Positions 6,906 to 12,203 of a DNA stretch of 12,203 nucleotides are shown here, piece by piece. The notes under the pieces were generated by a model. That model searched no databases. It was not told where the DNA came from and saw nothing but the letters and a program-made list of their open reading frames with translations. Source of the stretch: Caulobacteraceae bacterium. Its GTDB lineage: Bacteria; Pseudomonadota; Alphaproteobacteria; Caulobacterales; Caulobacteraceae. Positions within the stretch are counted from its first letter, which is position 1. The number at the start of each line of letters is the position of its first letter. The translations under genes were made by a program, and so were the position numbers. The stretch spans positions 1 to 12,203 of the forward strand of contig JADZBR010000013.1 in NCBI GenBank assembly GCA_020852035.1, in the 5' to 3' direction.

Positions 6906-8042
6906 GTGGCTCACGACCTGTTCATCAGCTATTCGACGCAGGACAAGGCGATCGCCGACCGCCTGTGCCACGAGCTGGAGGCCAAGGGCGTGCGCTGCTG
7001 GATGGCGCCGCGCGACATCACCTACGGCTCGGACTGGCAGCAGTCGATCCTCGACGCCATCGCCCAGGCCAAGGCGCTGGTGCTGGTGTTCAGCGCCGGG
7101 GCCAACACCTCCTCCACCGTCCGCAAGGAGGTGCTGGCGGCGGTGGAGTCCAATGTCCTGGTGATCCCCTTCCGGGTGGAGGACGTGCGCCCGCAGGGGG
7201 CGCTGCGCTTCAACCTGATCGACGTCCACTGGCTGGACGCGGTGACCCCGCCGCTCGACCCGCACATCGACCTGCTGGTCGACCGGGTGGCGCGGCTGAC
7301 CCGGGACATCGAGCCGGAACCTGAGCCCGAGCCGGATCCTCGGCCGACGCCGCCGAAGCGCCGCCGGCGCAAGGCGGCGGACCCCGATCCGCCCCCGGCT
7401 CCCGAAGCCGAGGAGGAAGAGGCCCCGGCGATCAACGATCCGGCGCCGTCCGATCCGGTCCCCGTCCTGACGCCGGTCCCGCCCGCGCCGCCGCCGCCGG
7501 CTCCAAAGCCCGCCTTGACCGGCGAGGAGAAGCAGCGGCGGCAGACCTTCCTGATCATCGCCGGGGCGGTGGTGCTGGGGTTGCTGCTGCTGGCGATCCT
7601 CTGGCCCAAGCCCGGGCCTCCCTCGCCGAGCGACTCCGACAGCGGCTCGCCATCCTATTCCGGCAATTCGTCCGATTCCGGCTCGGGCTCGGGCGATTCG
7701 AGCTCGGGCGTCTCCAGCTCCACCTCGGGCGGGACGGTGAGCGACATCTCCACCCTGTCCTCGTCCGACGACAAGAACCGCGTCGTGGAGATCGTCAACC
7801 AGACCGGCAAGCCGATGGTCGGCCTCTATGCCTCGGCGCCGACGTCGAGCTGGGGCGCCAACCGCATGAGCGGGACGCTTCCCAGCGGCTCGTCCTACAG
7901 GTTCAACCTCTCGGACGGCACCGCCGAGTGCTACCTCGACGTCAAGGGCGTGTTCGACGACGGCGCCTACAGCTCCACGTCTCGCTTCCATGTCTGCGGC
8001 CAGTCGACGCTGACCTTCACCGCCACCGTCGCGCCGTCCTAG
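6906..8042 (+). CDS. Membrane-anchored TIR-domain protein with periplasmic C-terminal domain
   Basis: A 378-residue protein from the GTG at 6906. Residues 3 to about 130 form a TIR domain of the bacterial TIR_2 type: D-L-F-I-S-Y-S (box 1, 4-10), C-W-M-A-P-R-D-I (31-38), L-V-L-V-F-S (58-63), T-V-R-K-E75-V, and I-P-F-R-V-E-D (87-93). E75 is at the position of the catalytic glutamate of NAD-cleaving TIR enzymes. Next come a Glu/Pro repeat linker with a basic patch K-R-R-R-R-K (135-213), one membrane helix (214-233), a Ser/Gly-rich spacer (235-288) and a compact beta-rich domain (290-378) with C342 and C364, able to form a disulfide. Basic residues before the helix predict TIR inside and C-terminus in the periplasm. 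It is divergent from the RyR/SLOG channel-like gene. NADase activity and signalling role are inferred; some TIR_2 proteins may be scaffolds only. Confidence 0.88.
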   Translation: MAHDLFISYSTQDKAIADRLCHELEAKGVRCWMAPRDITYGSDWQQSILDAIAQAKALVLVFSAGANTSSTVRKEVLAAVESNVLVIPFRVEDVRPQGALRFNLIDVHWLDAVTPPLDPHIDLLVDRVARLTRDIEPEPEPEPDPRPTPPKRRRRKAADPDPPPAPEAEEEEAPAINDPAPSDPVPVLTPVPPAPPPPAPKPALTGEEKQRRQTFLIIAGAVVLGLLLLAILWPKPGPPSPSDSDSGSPSYSGNSSDSGSGSGDSSSGVSSSTSGGTVSDISTLSSSDDKNRVVEIVNQTGKPMVGLYASAPTSSWGANRMSGTLPSGSSYRFNLSDGTAECYLDVKGVFDDGAYSSTSRFHVCGQSTLTFTATVAPS

Positions 8043-8060
8043 GTCGTCCCTACGACCTAG
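8039..8060. terminator. Perfect hairpin shared by two convergent stop codons
   Basis: CTAGGTCGT (8039-8047) is the exact reverse complement of ACGACCTAG (8052-8060), with a CCCT loop between. The left arm holds the TAG stop of the TIR gene and the right arm holds the TAG stop of the minus-strand TonB receptor gene. The symmetric stem would form in both transcripts. There is no U tract, so it may act as a bidirectional 3' end or RNase barrier rather than a classical terminator. Confidence 0.55.
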
Positions 8061-10078
8061 CCGCCCAGGGTCTTGCGGATCCGCAGGTAGAACATCGGGC
8101 TCATCTCGTAATAGGTGCTGTCGGTATAGAGCAGCGCGTTGGCGCCGCGCGGGCCGTCGTAGACCTTGCGGTGGCGGATCAGCGGCCGGCCGGCGGCGTT
8201 GGGCATTTCCAGGCGCACGGTGATGTCGGGCCGCGGCTTGTACTCCACGAAGGGCAGCAGGAAGGGCCGCAGCTTGACGGTCTCGATCCCGTCGAACCGG
8301 TAGCGGGTTTCGCGCCAGCCGCCGTAGAGGTCGACGCCCCAGTTGAGGTTCCAGGCCGGCAGGTCCTGGGTGAAGTGGATCTCCCAGTCCACCGGGTGCT
8401 GGCCCGATATGCGACGCTCCTCTAGGGTGGTGGGGTCGATCACCTCGGACCTGCGCCAGGTGGAGCTGGCGCGCAGCAGCCCGCCCTTCACGCCCAGGCG
8501 CTCCAGCGGCAGGCTGAGGCTGACCGCGATCTCCTGCTGGGTCCCCTCGCCGAGGTTGCCGGGCGCGTCGAAGACGTCGCCGCCGGGCGTGAAGATCGGC
8601 ACCCGGTCGACCACGTCCTTCAGCTCCATGTGGCGCGCCGTCAGGACGATCGCCCCGGAGGTCCAGAAGCGCCGCTCCAACGCCGCCTCGAACACCCAGG
8701 ACTGGGCCGGGTCGAGGTCCGGGTTGCCGACCAGCACCGCCCCGGCCGAGAGGTTCTGCGAGGCCACGAAGTCGTTGAAGTTCAGCTGTCCGACCTCGCG
8801 CTCGACGCGGGCGCGCACCTGCCAGCCCTCGGCCGGGGTCCAGGTGGCCAGGGCGCGGGGCTTCAGGAAGTTCAGCGTCTTCTCCAGCTCGACGTCGCCC
8901 TCGGAGGTGATGGTCGAGGTCTCGGCGCGAAGGCCGGCCTCCAGGGTGAGCTTCGGCGAGGCGCGCCAGGTGGCGGTGGCGAAGGCTTCGCCGCGGGTCT
9001 CCTCCACCTTCACGTTCGCCGCGGGAATGGCGATCGGCACGTCGTTCTCGGCGTAGCGGGTGCGGCCCTCCAGCCAGTTGAAGGCCCCCTCGACGCCGCC
9101 TTCCAGGGCGATCGTAGGGCTGAGCGTGTGCTTGAGCACCGCCCGGCCGATGCTCTCGCCGGTCCTGCTGTAGTTATCGAAGTCGGCGGCGAAGGCCGGC
9201 GTGTCGAACTCGGCGTTGGCGTGCAGGCGCTTGTAGCGCTGGATGGCGAACAGCTCGACGGTGTTGCGCGGGCCCAGGGGCTGGGTCTGGCGCAGGCCGA
9301 CCTCGCCAGAGTGTTCGGTCTCGCGGTAGTCCTCCACCTCGCGGATGTCGCCCGGGAGGAAGTCCTCCTGGTCGAACTGGTACATGTTGTAGAACAGCCG
9401 CGCGTTGGCCCGCAGGCGCCCGCCGAGCAGCGGCGTCTCATAGGCGGTGTTGCCGGTTACGTTCCAGGCGTCGCCCTCGGACTTGGTGTCGCCCCGCAAC
9501 AGGATCGCGCCGTCGGGCGCGAGCCGCTGGCGCGGGCCGTCGCCGGCCCCGTCGTCGATGCCGCCGCCGCCGACGATGGAGCCTTCCCAGAGCTTGCCGT
9601 CGAAGTTGCGCGAGCCTTCCACCCGCAGCGCCGGCTGCAGGCGACCGTCCTCGACCACCCAGCGGTTGGCGAGCACCACCAGGCCGCGCCAGGAATCGCC
9701 GCTCTTGCGGATGACGTTGGCGACCACCGGCTTGCCCTGCATGTCGATGCCCGGCGCGCCGCCGCGGATCACGTCGATGCGCTCGACGGTGCTGGCCGGC
9801 ATGCGGCGCAGCAGGTCTTCCAGGGTGTCGCCCTTGGAGGCCGGCCGCTGGCCGTCGACCAGCACATTGCCGGCCGCGCCGCCGAAGCCGCGCACATCGG
9901 TGTCGCCGCCGTCGAAGGAGAAACCCGGCAGCCGCGGCAGCATGTCGAACACCACCACCGGCCGGGCGGCGGCGAAATAGGCGGCGGGATAGCTGATCAC
10001 GCCCTCGGCCTGCGGCGCGGGCGCGACCGCCGCGGCGGGCTGGGCCGCGGCGACGGCCAGGACGACGGCATGTAACAT
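8057..10078 (-). CDS. TonB-dependent outer-membrane receptor
   Basis: A 673-residue outer-membrane protein. A short hydrophobic Ala/Val-rich leader (1 to about 18, with A-A-A-V-A near 15-19) acts as a probable signal peptide. It is followed by a plug domain (about 27-125) with D-T-D-V-R-G-F (59-65), N-V-L-V-D-G-Q-R-P (71-79), P-A-S-T-V-E-R-I-D-V-I-R-G (94-106) and N-V-I-R-K (121-125). The remaining 550 residues alternate polar and hydrophobic residues with many aromatics, as in a 22-strand beta-barrel. A-S-Q-N-L and G-N-P-D-L-D-P-A-Q-S, typical of TonB receptor barrels, are visible. It would import siderophore, vitamin, sugar or similar ligands using TonB energy; no neighbour identifies the ligand. 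Oddities: the leader lacks Lys or Arg, no TonB box is obvious, and the C-terminus ends T-L-G-G after M-F-Y-L-R-I rather than in a terminal aromatic. Purines GAGGGGGA precede the start. Confidence 0.88.
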   Translation of the reverse strand: MLHAVVLAVAAAQPAAAVAPAPQAEGVISYPAAYFAAARPVVVFDMLPRLPGFSFDGGDTDVRGFGGAAGNVLVDGQRPASKGDTLEDLLRRMPASTVERIDVIRGGAPGIDMQGKPVVANVIRKSGDSWRGLVVLANRWVVEDGRLQPALRVEGSRNFDGKLWEGSIVGGGGIDDGAGDGPRQRLAPDGAILLRGDTKSEGDAWNVTGNTAYETPLLGGRLRANARLFYNMYQFDQEDFLPGDIREVEDYRETEHSGEVGLRQTQPLGPRNTVELFAIQRYKRLHANAEFDTPAFAADFDNYSRTGESIGRAVLKHTLSPTIALEGGVEGAFNWLEGRTRYAENDVPIAIPAANVKVEETRGEAFATATWRASPKLTLEAGLRAETSTITSEGDVELEKTLNFLKPRALATWTPAEGWQVRARVEREVGQLNFNDFVASQNLSAGAVLVGNPDLDPAQSWVFEAALERRFWTSGAIVLTARHMELKDVVDRVPIFTPGGDVFDAPGNLGEGTQQEIAVSLSLPLERLGVKGGLLRASSTWRRSEVIDPTTLEERRISGQHPVDWEIHFTQDLPAWNLNWGVDLYGGWRETRYRFDGIETVKLRPFLLPFVEYKPRPDITVRLEMPNAAGRPLIRHRKVYDGPRGANALLYTDSTYYEMSPMFYLRIRKTLGG

Positions 10079-10131
10079 CGGTATCGGATCCCCCTCGCCG
10101 CCTTGGTGGCCGCGAGCGGTCGCCGGCTCCA

Positions 10132-10157
10132 GTTAAATGCCGGAAAGGTGGGTTAAA
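10132..10157. promoter_or_regulatory. GTTAAA direct repeat upstream of the TonB receptor gene
   Basis: GTTAAA occurs at 10132-10137 and again at 10152-10157, a 20-base period placing both copies on the same DNA face. On the receptor's coding strand they read TTTAAC, 54-80 bases before the ATG. They could be an operator or part of the promoter; spacing does not fit a standard -35/-10 pair. Weak evidence. Confidence 0.3.
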
Positions 10158-10177
10158 CTTCGGTCAGGCTGGAGCGC

Positions 10178-10220
10178 CAAATCCTCCCCCATGTAGCAAA
10201 GCGGAATGGGGGAGGATTTG
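10178..10220. repeat. 15-bp palindrome after tldD (REP-like element / terminator)
   Basis: CAAATCCTCCCCCAT (10178-10192) pairs perfectly with ATGGGGGAGGATTTG (10206-10220) around a 13-base loop. It starts four bases after the tldD stop codon on the minus strand and ends in ATTTGG, so it could stop tldD transcription. C/G-rich arms of the CCTCCCCC type recur in dispersed palindromes of Caulobacterales genomes, so it may be one copy of such a family. Copy number cannot be checked here. Confidence 0.6.
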
Positions 10221-10224
10221 AAGC

Positions 10225-11655
10225 TCAGACAGCCGTGCCGCCCACCGTCAGGCCGGTGATCTTCAGCGAGGGCTGGCCGACGCCGACCGGCACGCTCTGG
10301 CCGGACTTGCCGCAGACGCCGACGCCGGGGTCGAAGGCGAAGTCGTCGCCCAGCATGGTGACGCGGGTCAGCGCCGAGGGGCCGTCGCCGATCAGGGTCG
10401 CGCCCTTCACCGGGGTGGTCACCTTGCCGTCCTCGATCAGGTAGGCCTCGGTGCACTGGAAGACGAACTTGCCGTTGGTGATGTCCACCTGGCCGCCGCC
10501 GAAGCTCGCACAATAGAGGCCGCGCCTGGTCGAGGCGATCATCTCCTCGCGGCTGGAATCGCCGGCCAGCATGCCGGTGTTGGTCATGCGCGGCATCGGC
10601 ATGTGGGCGTAGGACTGGCGGCGCGCATTGCCGGTGGGCGCAAGGCCCATGAGCCGCGCGCTCATCCGGTCGTGCATGTAACCGACCAGGATGCCGTCCT
10701 CGATCAGGATGGTGCGCTCGGTGGGCGTGCCCTCGTCGTCGACGGTCAGCGAGCCGCGCCGTCCGAGCTCGGCGCCGTCGTCGAAGACCGTCACGCCCGG
10801 CGCGGCCACCCGCTCGCCGATGCGGCCGGAGAAGGCGGAGGTGCCCTTGCGGTTGAAGTCGCCCTCCAGGCCGTGACCGACCGCCTCGTGCAGCAGCACG
10901 CCGTTCCAGCCGGGACCCAAGACCACGTCCATCTCTCCGGCCGGGCAGGGCACGGCCTCCAGGTTGACCAGCGCCTGGCGCAGGGCCTCGTCGACCTGCT
11001 CGCGCCACTTGTCGGGCGTGATCCAGGCTTCGAAGCCGGCCCGGCCGCCGGCGCCGGCGAAGCCGGTTTCGCGGCGGCCGTCCTTATCGACGGTGATCTG
11101 CACGTTGATGCGGCACAGCGGGCGCACGTCGCGGATCAGCCGGCCGTCGGCGCGGACGATCTCGATGGTGCGCCGCTCGCCGGCCAGCGAGGCCATCACC
11201 TGCACCACCCGCGGGTCCTTGGCGCGGGCGAAGGCGTCGATCTCCTGCAGCAGGGAGACCTTGTCGGAGAAGCCGGGCGAGGCGAGGGGGTTGTCCTCGC
11301 CGTAGAGCTTGGCGTTGGTGGCGCGCGGCGGCTCGGCGGCGACGCCGGAATAGCCGCGCCTGGCGAGCTTGGCTGAGTCCGCCGCGCGGCCGATGGCCGC
11401 CTCGCTGATCTCGGCGGCGTGGGCGTAGCCGGCGGTCTCGCCGGCCACCACGCGCAGGCCGAAGCCCTCGGTGGAGTCGTAGGCCGCCGACTTAAGCCGG
11501 CCGTCGTCGAACAGGAAGGATTCGCTCTCCGAGCTCTCGACGAACAGCTCGCCGTCGTCGGCGCCGGCCAGGGCGTCAGCCAGGAGGCCGCGGGCGCGGT
11601 CGAGATCGACGCCGGCGGCGTCCAGGATCGAGGGGGCGGGGACATGGGCGTTCAT
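10225..11655 (-). CDS. tldD: Metalloprotease TldD
   Basis: A 476-residue cytoplasmic protein matching TldD along its length (E. coli TldD is about 481 residues). The zinc motif is H256-E257-A-V-G-H261 in L-L-H-E-A-V-G-H-G-L-E-G-D, and C448 in G-V-C-G-K-S-G-Q is the expected third ligand. The six-residue offset to the E. coli ligands His262, His266 and Cys454 is the same for all three. Conserved G-Y-M-H-D-R-M-S-A (325-333), R-M-T-N-T (356-360) and F-Q-C-T-E-A-Y-L-I-E-D-G (399-410) are present. TldD works as a heterodimer with TldE/PmbA, degrading unfolded peptides and maturing some peptide natural products or toxins; no tldE is in the window. The ATG at 11655 has no clear Shine-Dalgarno sequence, so translation may be leaderless or weakly initiated. 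A large out-of-frame open frame inside it is a shadow. Confidence 0.97.
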   Translation of the reverse strand: MNAHVPAPSILDAAGVDLDRARGLLADALAGADDGELFVESSESESFLFDDGRLKSAAYDSTEGFGLRVVAGETAGYAHAAEISEAAIGRAADSAKLARRGYSGVAAEPPRATNAKLYGEDNPLASPGFSDKVSLLQEIDAFARAKDPRVVQVMASLAGERRTIEIVRADGRLIRDVRPLCRINVQITVDKDGRRETGFAGAGGRAGFEAWITPDKWREQVDEALRQALVNLEAVPCPAGEMDVVLGPGWNGVLLHEAVGHGLEGDFNRKGTSAFSGRIGERVAAPGVTVFDDGAELGRRGSLTVDDEGTPTERTILIEDGILVGYMHDRMSARLMGLAPTGNARRQSYAHMPMPRMTNTGMLAGDSSREEMIASTRRGLYCASFGGGQVDITNGKFVFQCTEAYLIEDGKVTTPVKGATLIGDGPSALTRVTMLGDDFAFDPGVGVCGKSGQSVPVGVGQPSLKITGLTVGGTAV

Positions 11656-11734
11656 GCGTCTAGAGATAGGCGCTCTCGGTCTGGGCGTCAGCCCTTGTCG
11701 AAGTTGCCGTCGATTCGCCGTTGCGAGGCCTTGC

Positions 11735-11771
11735 GTGGTTCGAGACGCGCTTCGCGCTCCTCACCATGACT
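11735..11771 (-). repeat. Dispersed repeat, copy 1 (inverted)
   Basis: On the minus strand this reads AGTCATGGTGAGGAGCGCGA followed by AGCGCGTCTCGAACCAC. It matches the skeleton of copy 2 (GTCAT..TGAGG, GCGAAGCG, TCTCGAA). The centre GCGC-GAA-GCGC forms a small hairpin. Sequences of this GTCAT-CTGAGG-GCGAAGCGC-CTCGAAGGA type recur in intergenic regions of many alphaproteobacteria. Confidence 0.6.
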
Positions 11772-11787
11772 AGGTCCTTACAGCTTT

Positions 11788-11827
11788 AGTCATCCTGAGG
11801 GCCCGCGAAGCGGGTGTCTCGAAGGAC
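11788..11827 (+). repeat. Dispersed repeat, copy 2
   Basis: Begins AGTCATCCTGAGGGCCCGCG and continues to CTCGAAGGAC, with a central hairpin CCCGC-GAA-GCGGG. It is the inverted partner of copy 1, separated from it by a 16-base spacer, so the pair could fold into a long imperfect cruciform. Confidence 0.65.
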
Positions 11828-11858
11828 GCAGGACCAGGCAGCCACCCCCCAAAAGCTC

Positions 11859-11886
11859 GGGGCCGCCGCCTTTCGGCGACGGCCCC
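11859..11886 (-). terminator. Probable intrinsic terminator of the GIN-domain gene
   Basis: GGGGCCG (11859-11865) pairs with CGGCCCC (11880-11886). After one mismatch CGCC (11867-11870) pairs with GGCG (11875-11878), closing on a TTTC loop. On the minus strand the stem is followed by GAGCTTTTGG, giving a short U run. It lies about 58 bases after the stop of the minus-strand gene ending at 11945. Confidence 0.5.
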
Positions 11887-11944
11887 TCCGTCTGAACGCG
11901 AAGCCTCCGGGCGAGGATGGCCGGCCGCGTCCAGCCGGGATCCC

Positions 11945-12203
11945 TCAGTTCTTGGCCGCCGGTGCGGGCGCCGGCGGGACGGCCGGCTTCGCGGGCGGGG
12001 CCGGGGCGGGGGAGGACTGCGCCGGCGGGCGGGGGGAAGGCGAGGGCGACGGAGACGGGGAGGCGGTCGGTTCCAGGGCGGTGCGGATGTCCCCCGAGCC
12101 GGCGATGTCGGTCGTCAGCTGCGGTGGCTGGGTGGTCAGGGTGACGTCGCCCGAGCCGGCGATATCGATGTCGGCCGATTGCTTGGGACCGACGGTCACG
12201 TCG
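11945..12203 (-). CDS. Probable head-GIN (DUF2807) envelope protein, C-terminal part
   Basis: Only the last 85 codons are in the window; the gene begins beyond the right edge. Two copies of the I-A-G-S-G-D motif occur about 18 residues apart (D-I-D-I-A-G-S-G-D-V and T-D-I-A-G-S-G-D-I). They are characteristic of the beta-helical head-GIN domain (DUF2807), found in secreted or envelope proteins of unknown function. A low-complexity tail follows: an S-P repeat of about ten residues, then P-A-P-A-P-P-A-K-P-type sequence ending in A-A-K-N. Such tails may cross or bind the cell wall, but that is speculation. Signal peptide and true start cannot be seen. A probable terminator follows the stop. Confidence 0.65.
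   Translation of the reverse strand, partial: DVTVGPKQSADIDIAGSGDVTLTTQPPQLTTDIAGSGDIRTALEPTASPSPSPSPSPRPPAQSSPAPAPPAKPAVPPAPAPAAKN

Larger units (their letters stand above)
11656..11944. other. Gene-free spacer with repeats and a hairpin
   Basis: This 289-base stretch separates tldD from the next minus-strand gene. It should contain the tldD promoter near its left end, but no clear -35/-10 pair is visible. It also holds two oppositely oriented copies of a dispersed repeat and a terminator-like stem, listed separately. No coding potential was seen. Confidence 0.5.

Noticed and set aside
4380..8042. Assignment as classical Thoeris (ThsA/ThsB)
   Set aside because: There is no Sir2-SLOG ThsA or TM-Macro effector and the TIR protein is membrane-anchored; only the general logic is similar.
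8630..10075. 481-codon plus-strand frame opposite the TonB receptor gene
   Set aside because: Low-complexity antisense shadow; the minus-strand product has plug and barrel features.
10133..11008. 291-codon minus-strand frame overlapping tldD
   Set aside because: Arg/Gly-rich out-of-frame shadow of tldD, which has all zinc ligands.
11735..11827. CRISPR-like or IS-end interpretation of the repeats
   Set aside because: Only two copies in inverted orientation, no regular spacers, no transposase gene or target duplication visible.

Overview
The window is uniformly GC-rich, with strong third-position G/C bias, and reads as ordinary chromosome from an alphaproteobacterium. The best guess is Caulobacterales (Caulobacter/Phenylobacterium-like). 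Reasons: a TonB-dependent receptor, a GCTA-type -10 element before the tRNA, C/G-rich palindromic dispersed repeats, and short hairpins between convergent genes. The genus is an inference. No transposase, integrase, phage gene or CRISPR array is visible.

Left part (1-4360). The start of an acyl-CoA synthetase gene runs off the left edge on the minus strand, followed by a PAP2 phosphatase gene (minus) and a complete tRNA-Ser(CGA) gene with encoded CCA (plus). A VOC-fold metalloenzyme gene (minus) is divergent from a two-gene operon (plus) in which an alpha/beta hydrolase overlaps a family III CoA-transferase by ATGA. Together these look like a small CoA-thioester catabolic neighbourhood of unknown substrate.

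Central part (4380-8042), the most interesting region. Two genes diverge from a 114-bp intergenic segment. The minus-strand gene encodes an 803-residue membrane protein combining two transmembrane helices, a TrkA-N/RCK Rossmann domain, a second Rossmann-like region, a RyR domain and a C-terminal SLOG-type nucleotide-binding domain. The plus-strand gene encodes a single-pass membrane protein with a cytoplasmic TIR domain that keeps the candidate NADase glutamate, a Pro/charged linker, one membrane helix and a periplasmic domain with two cysteines. TIR enzymes can make ADP-ribose-type signals from NAD, and SLOG domains (for example in Thoeris ThsA and TRPM channels) bind such molecules. The pair is therefore a plausible uncharacterised two-gene signalling or defence system: an envelope-sensing TIR enzyme and a nucleotide-gated channel-like effector. 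This is a hypothesis built from domain content and gene order.

Right part (8057-12203). A TonB-dependent outer-membrane receptor gene (minus) converges on the TIR gene; a perfect hairpin contains the stop codons of both. Upstream of the receptor gene lie a direct repeat and a 15-bp palindrome that follows tldD. The tldD gene (minus) encodes the metalloprotease with intact zinc ligands. A 289-bp gene-free stretch then carries an inverted pair of dispersed-repeat copies and a terminator-like hairpin. The window ends in the C-terminal part of a probable head-GIN (DUF2807) envelope protein with a proline-rich tail.
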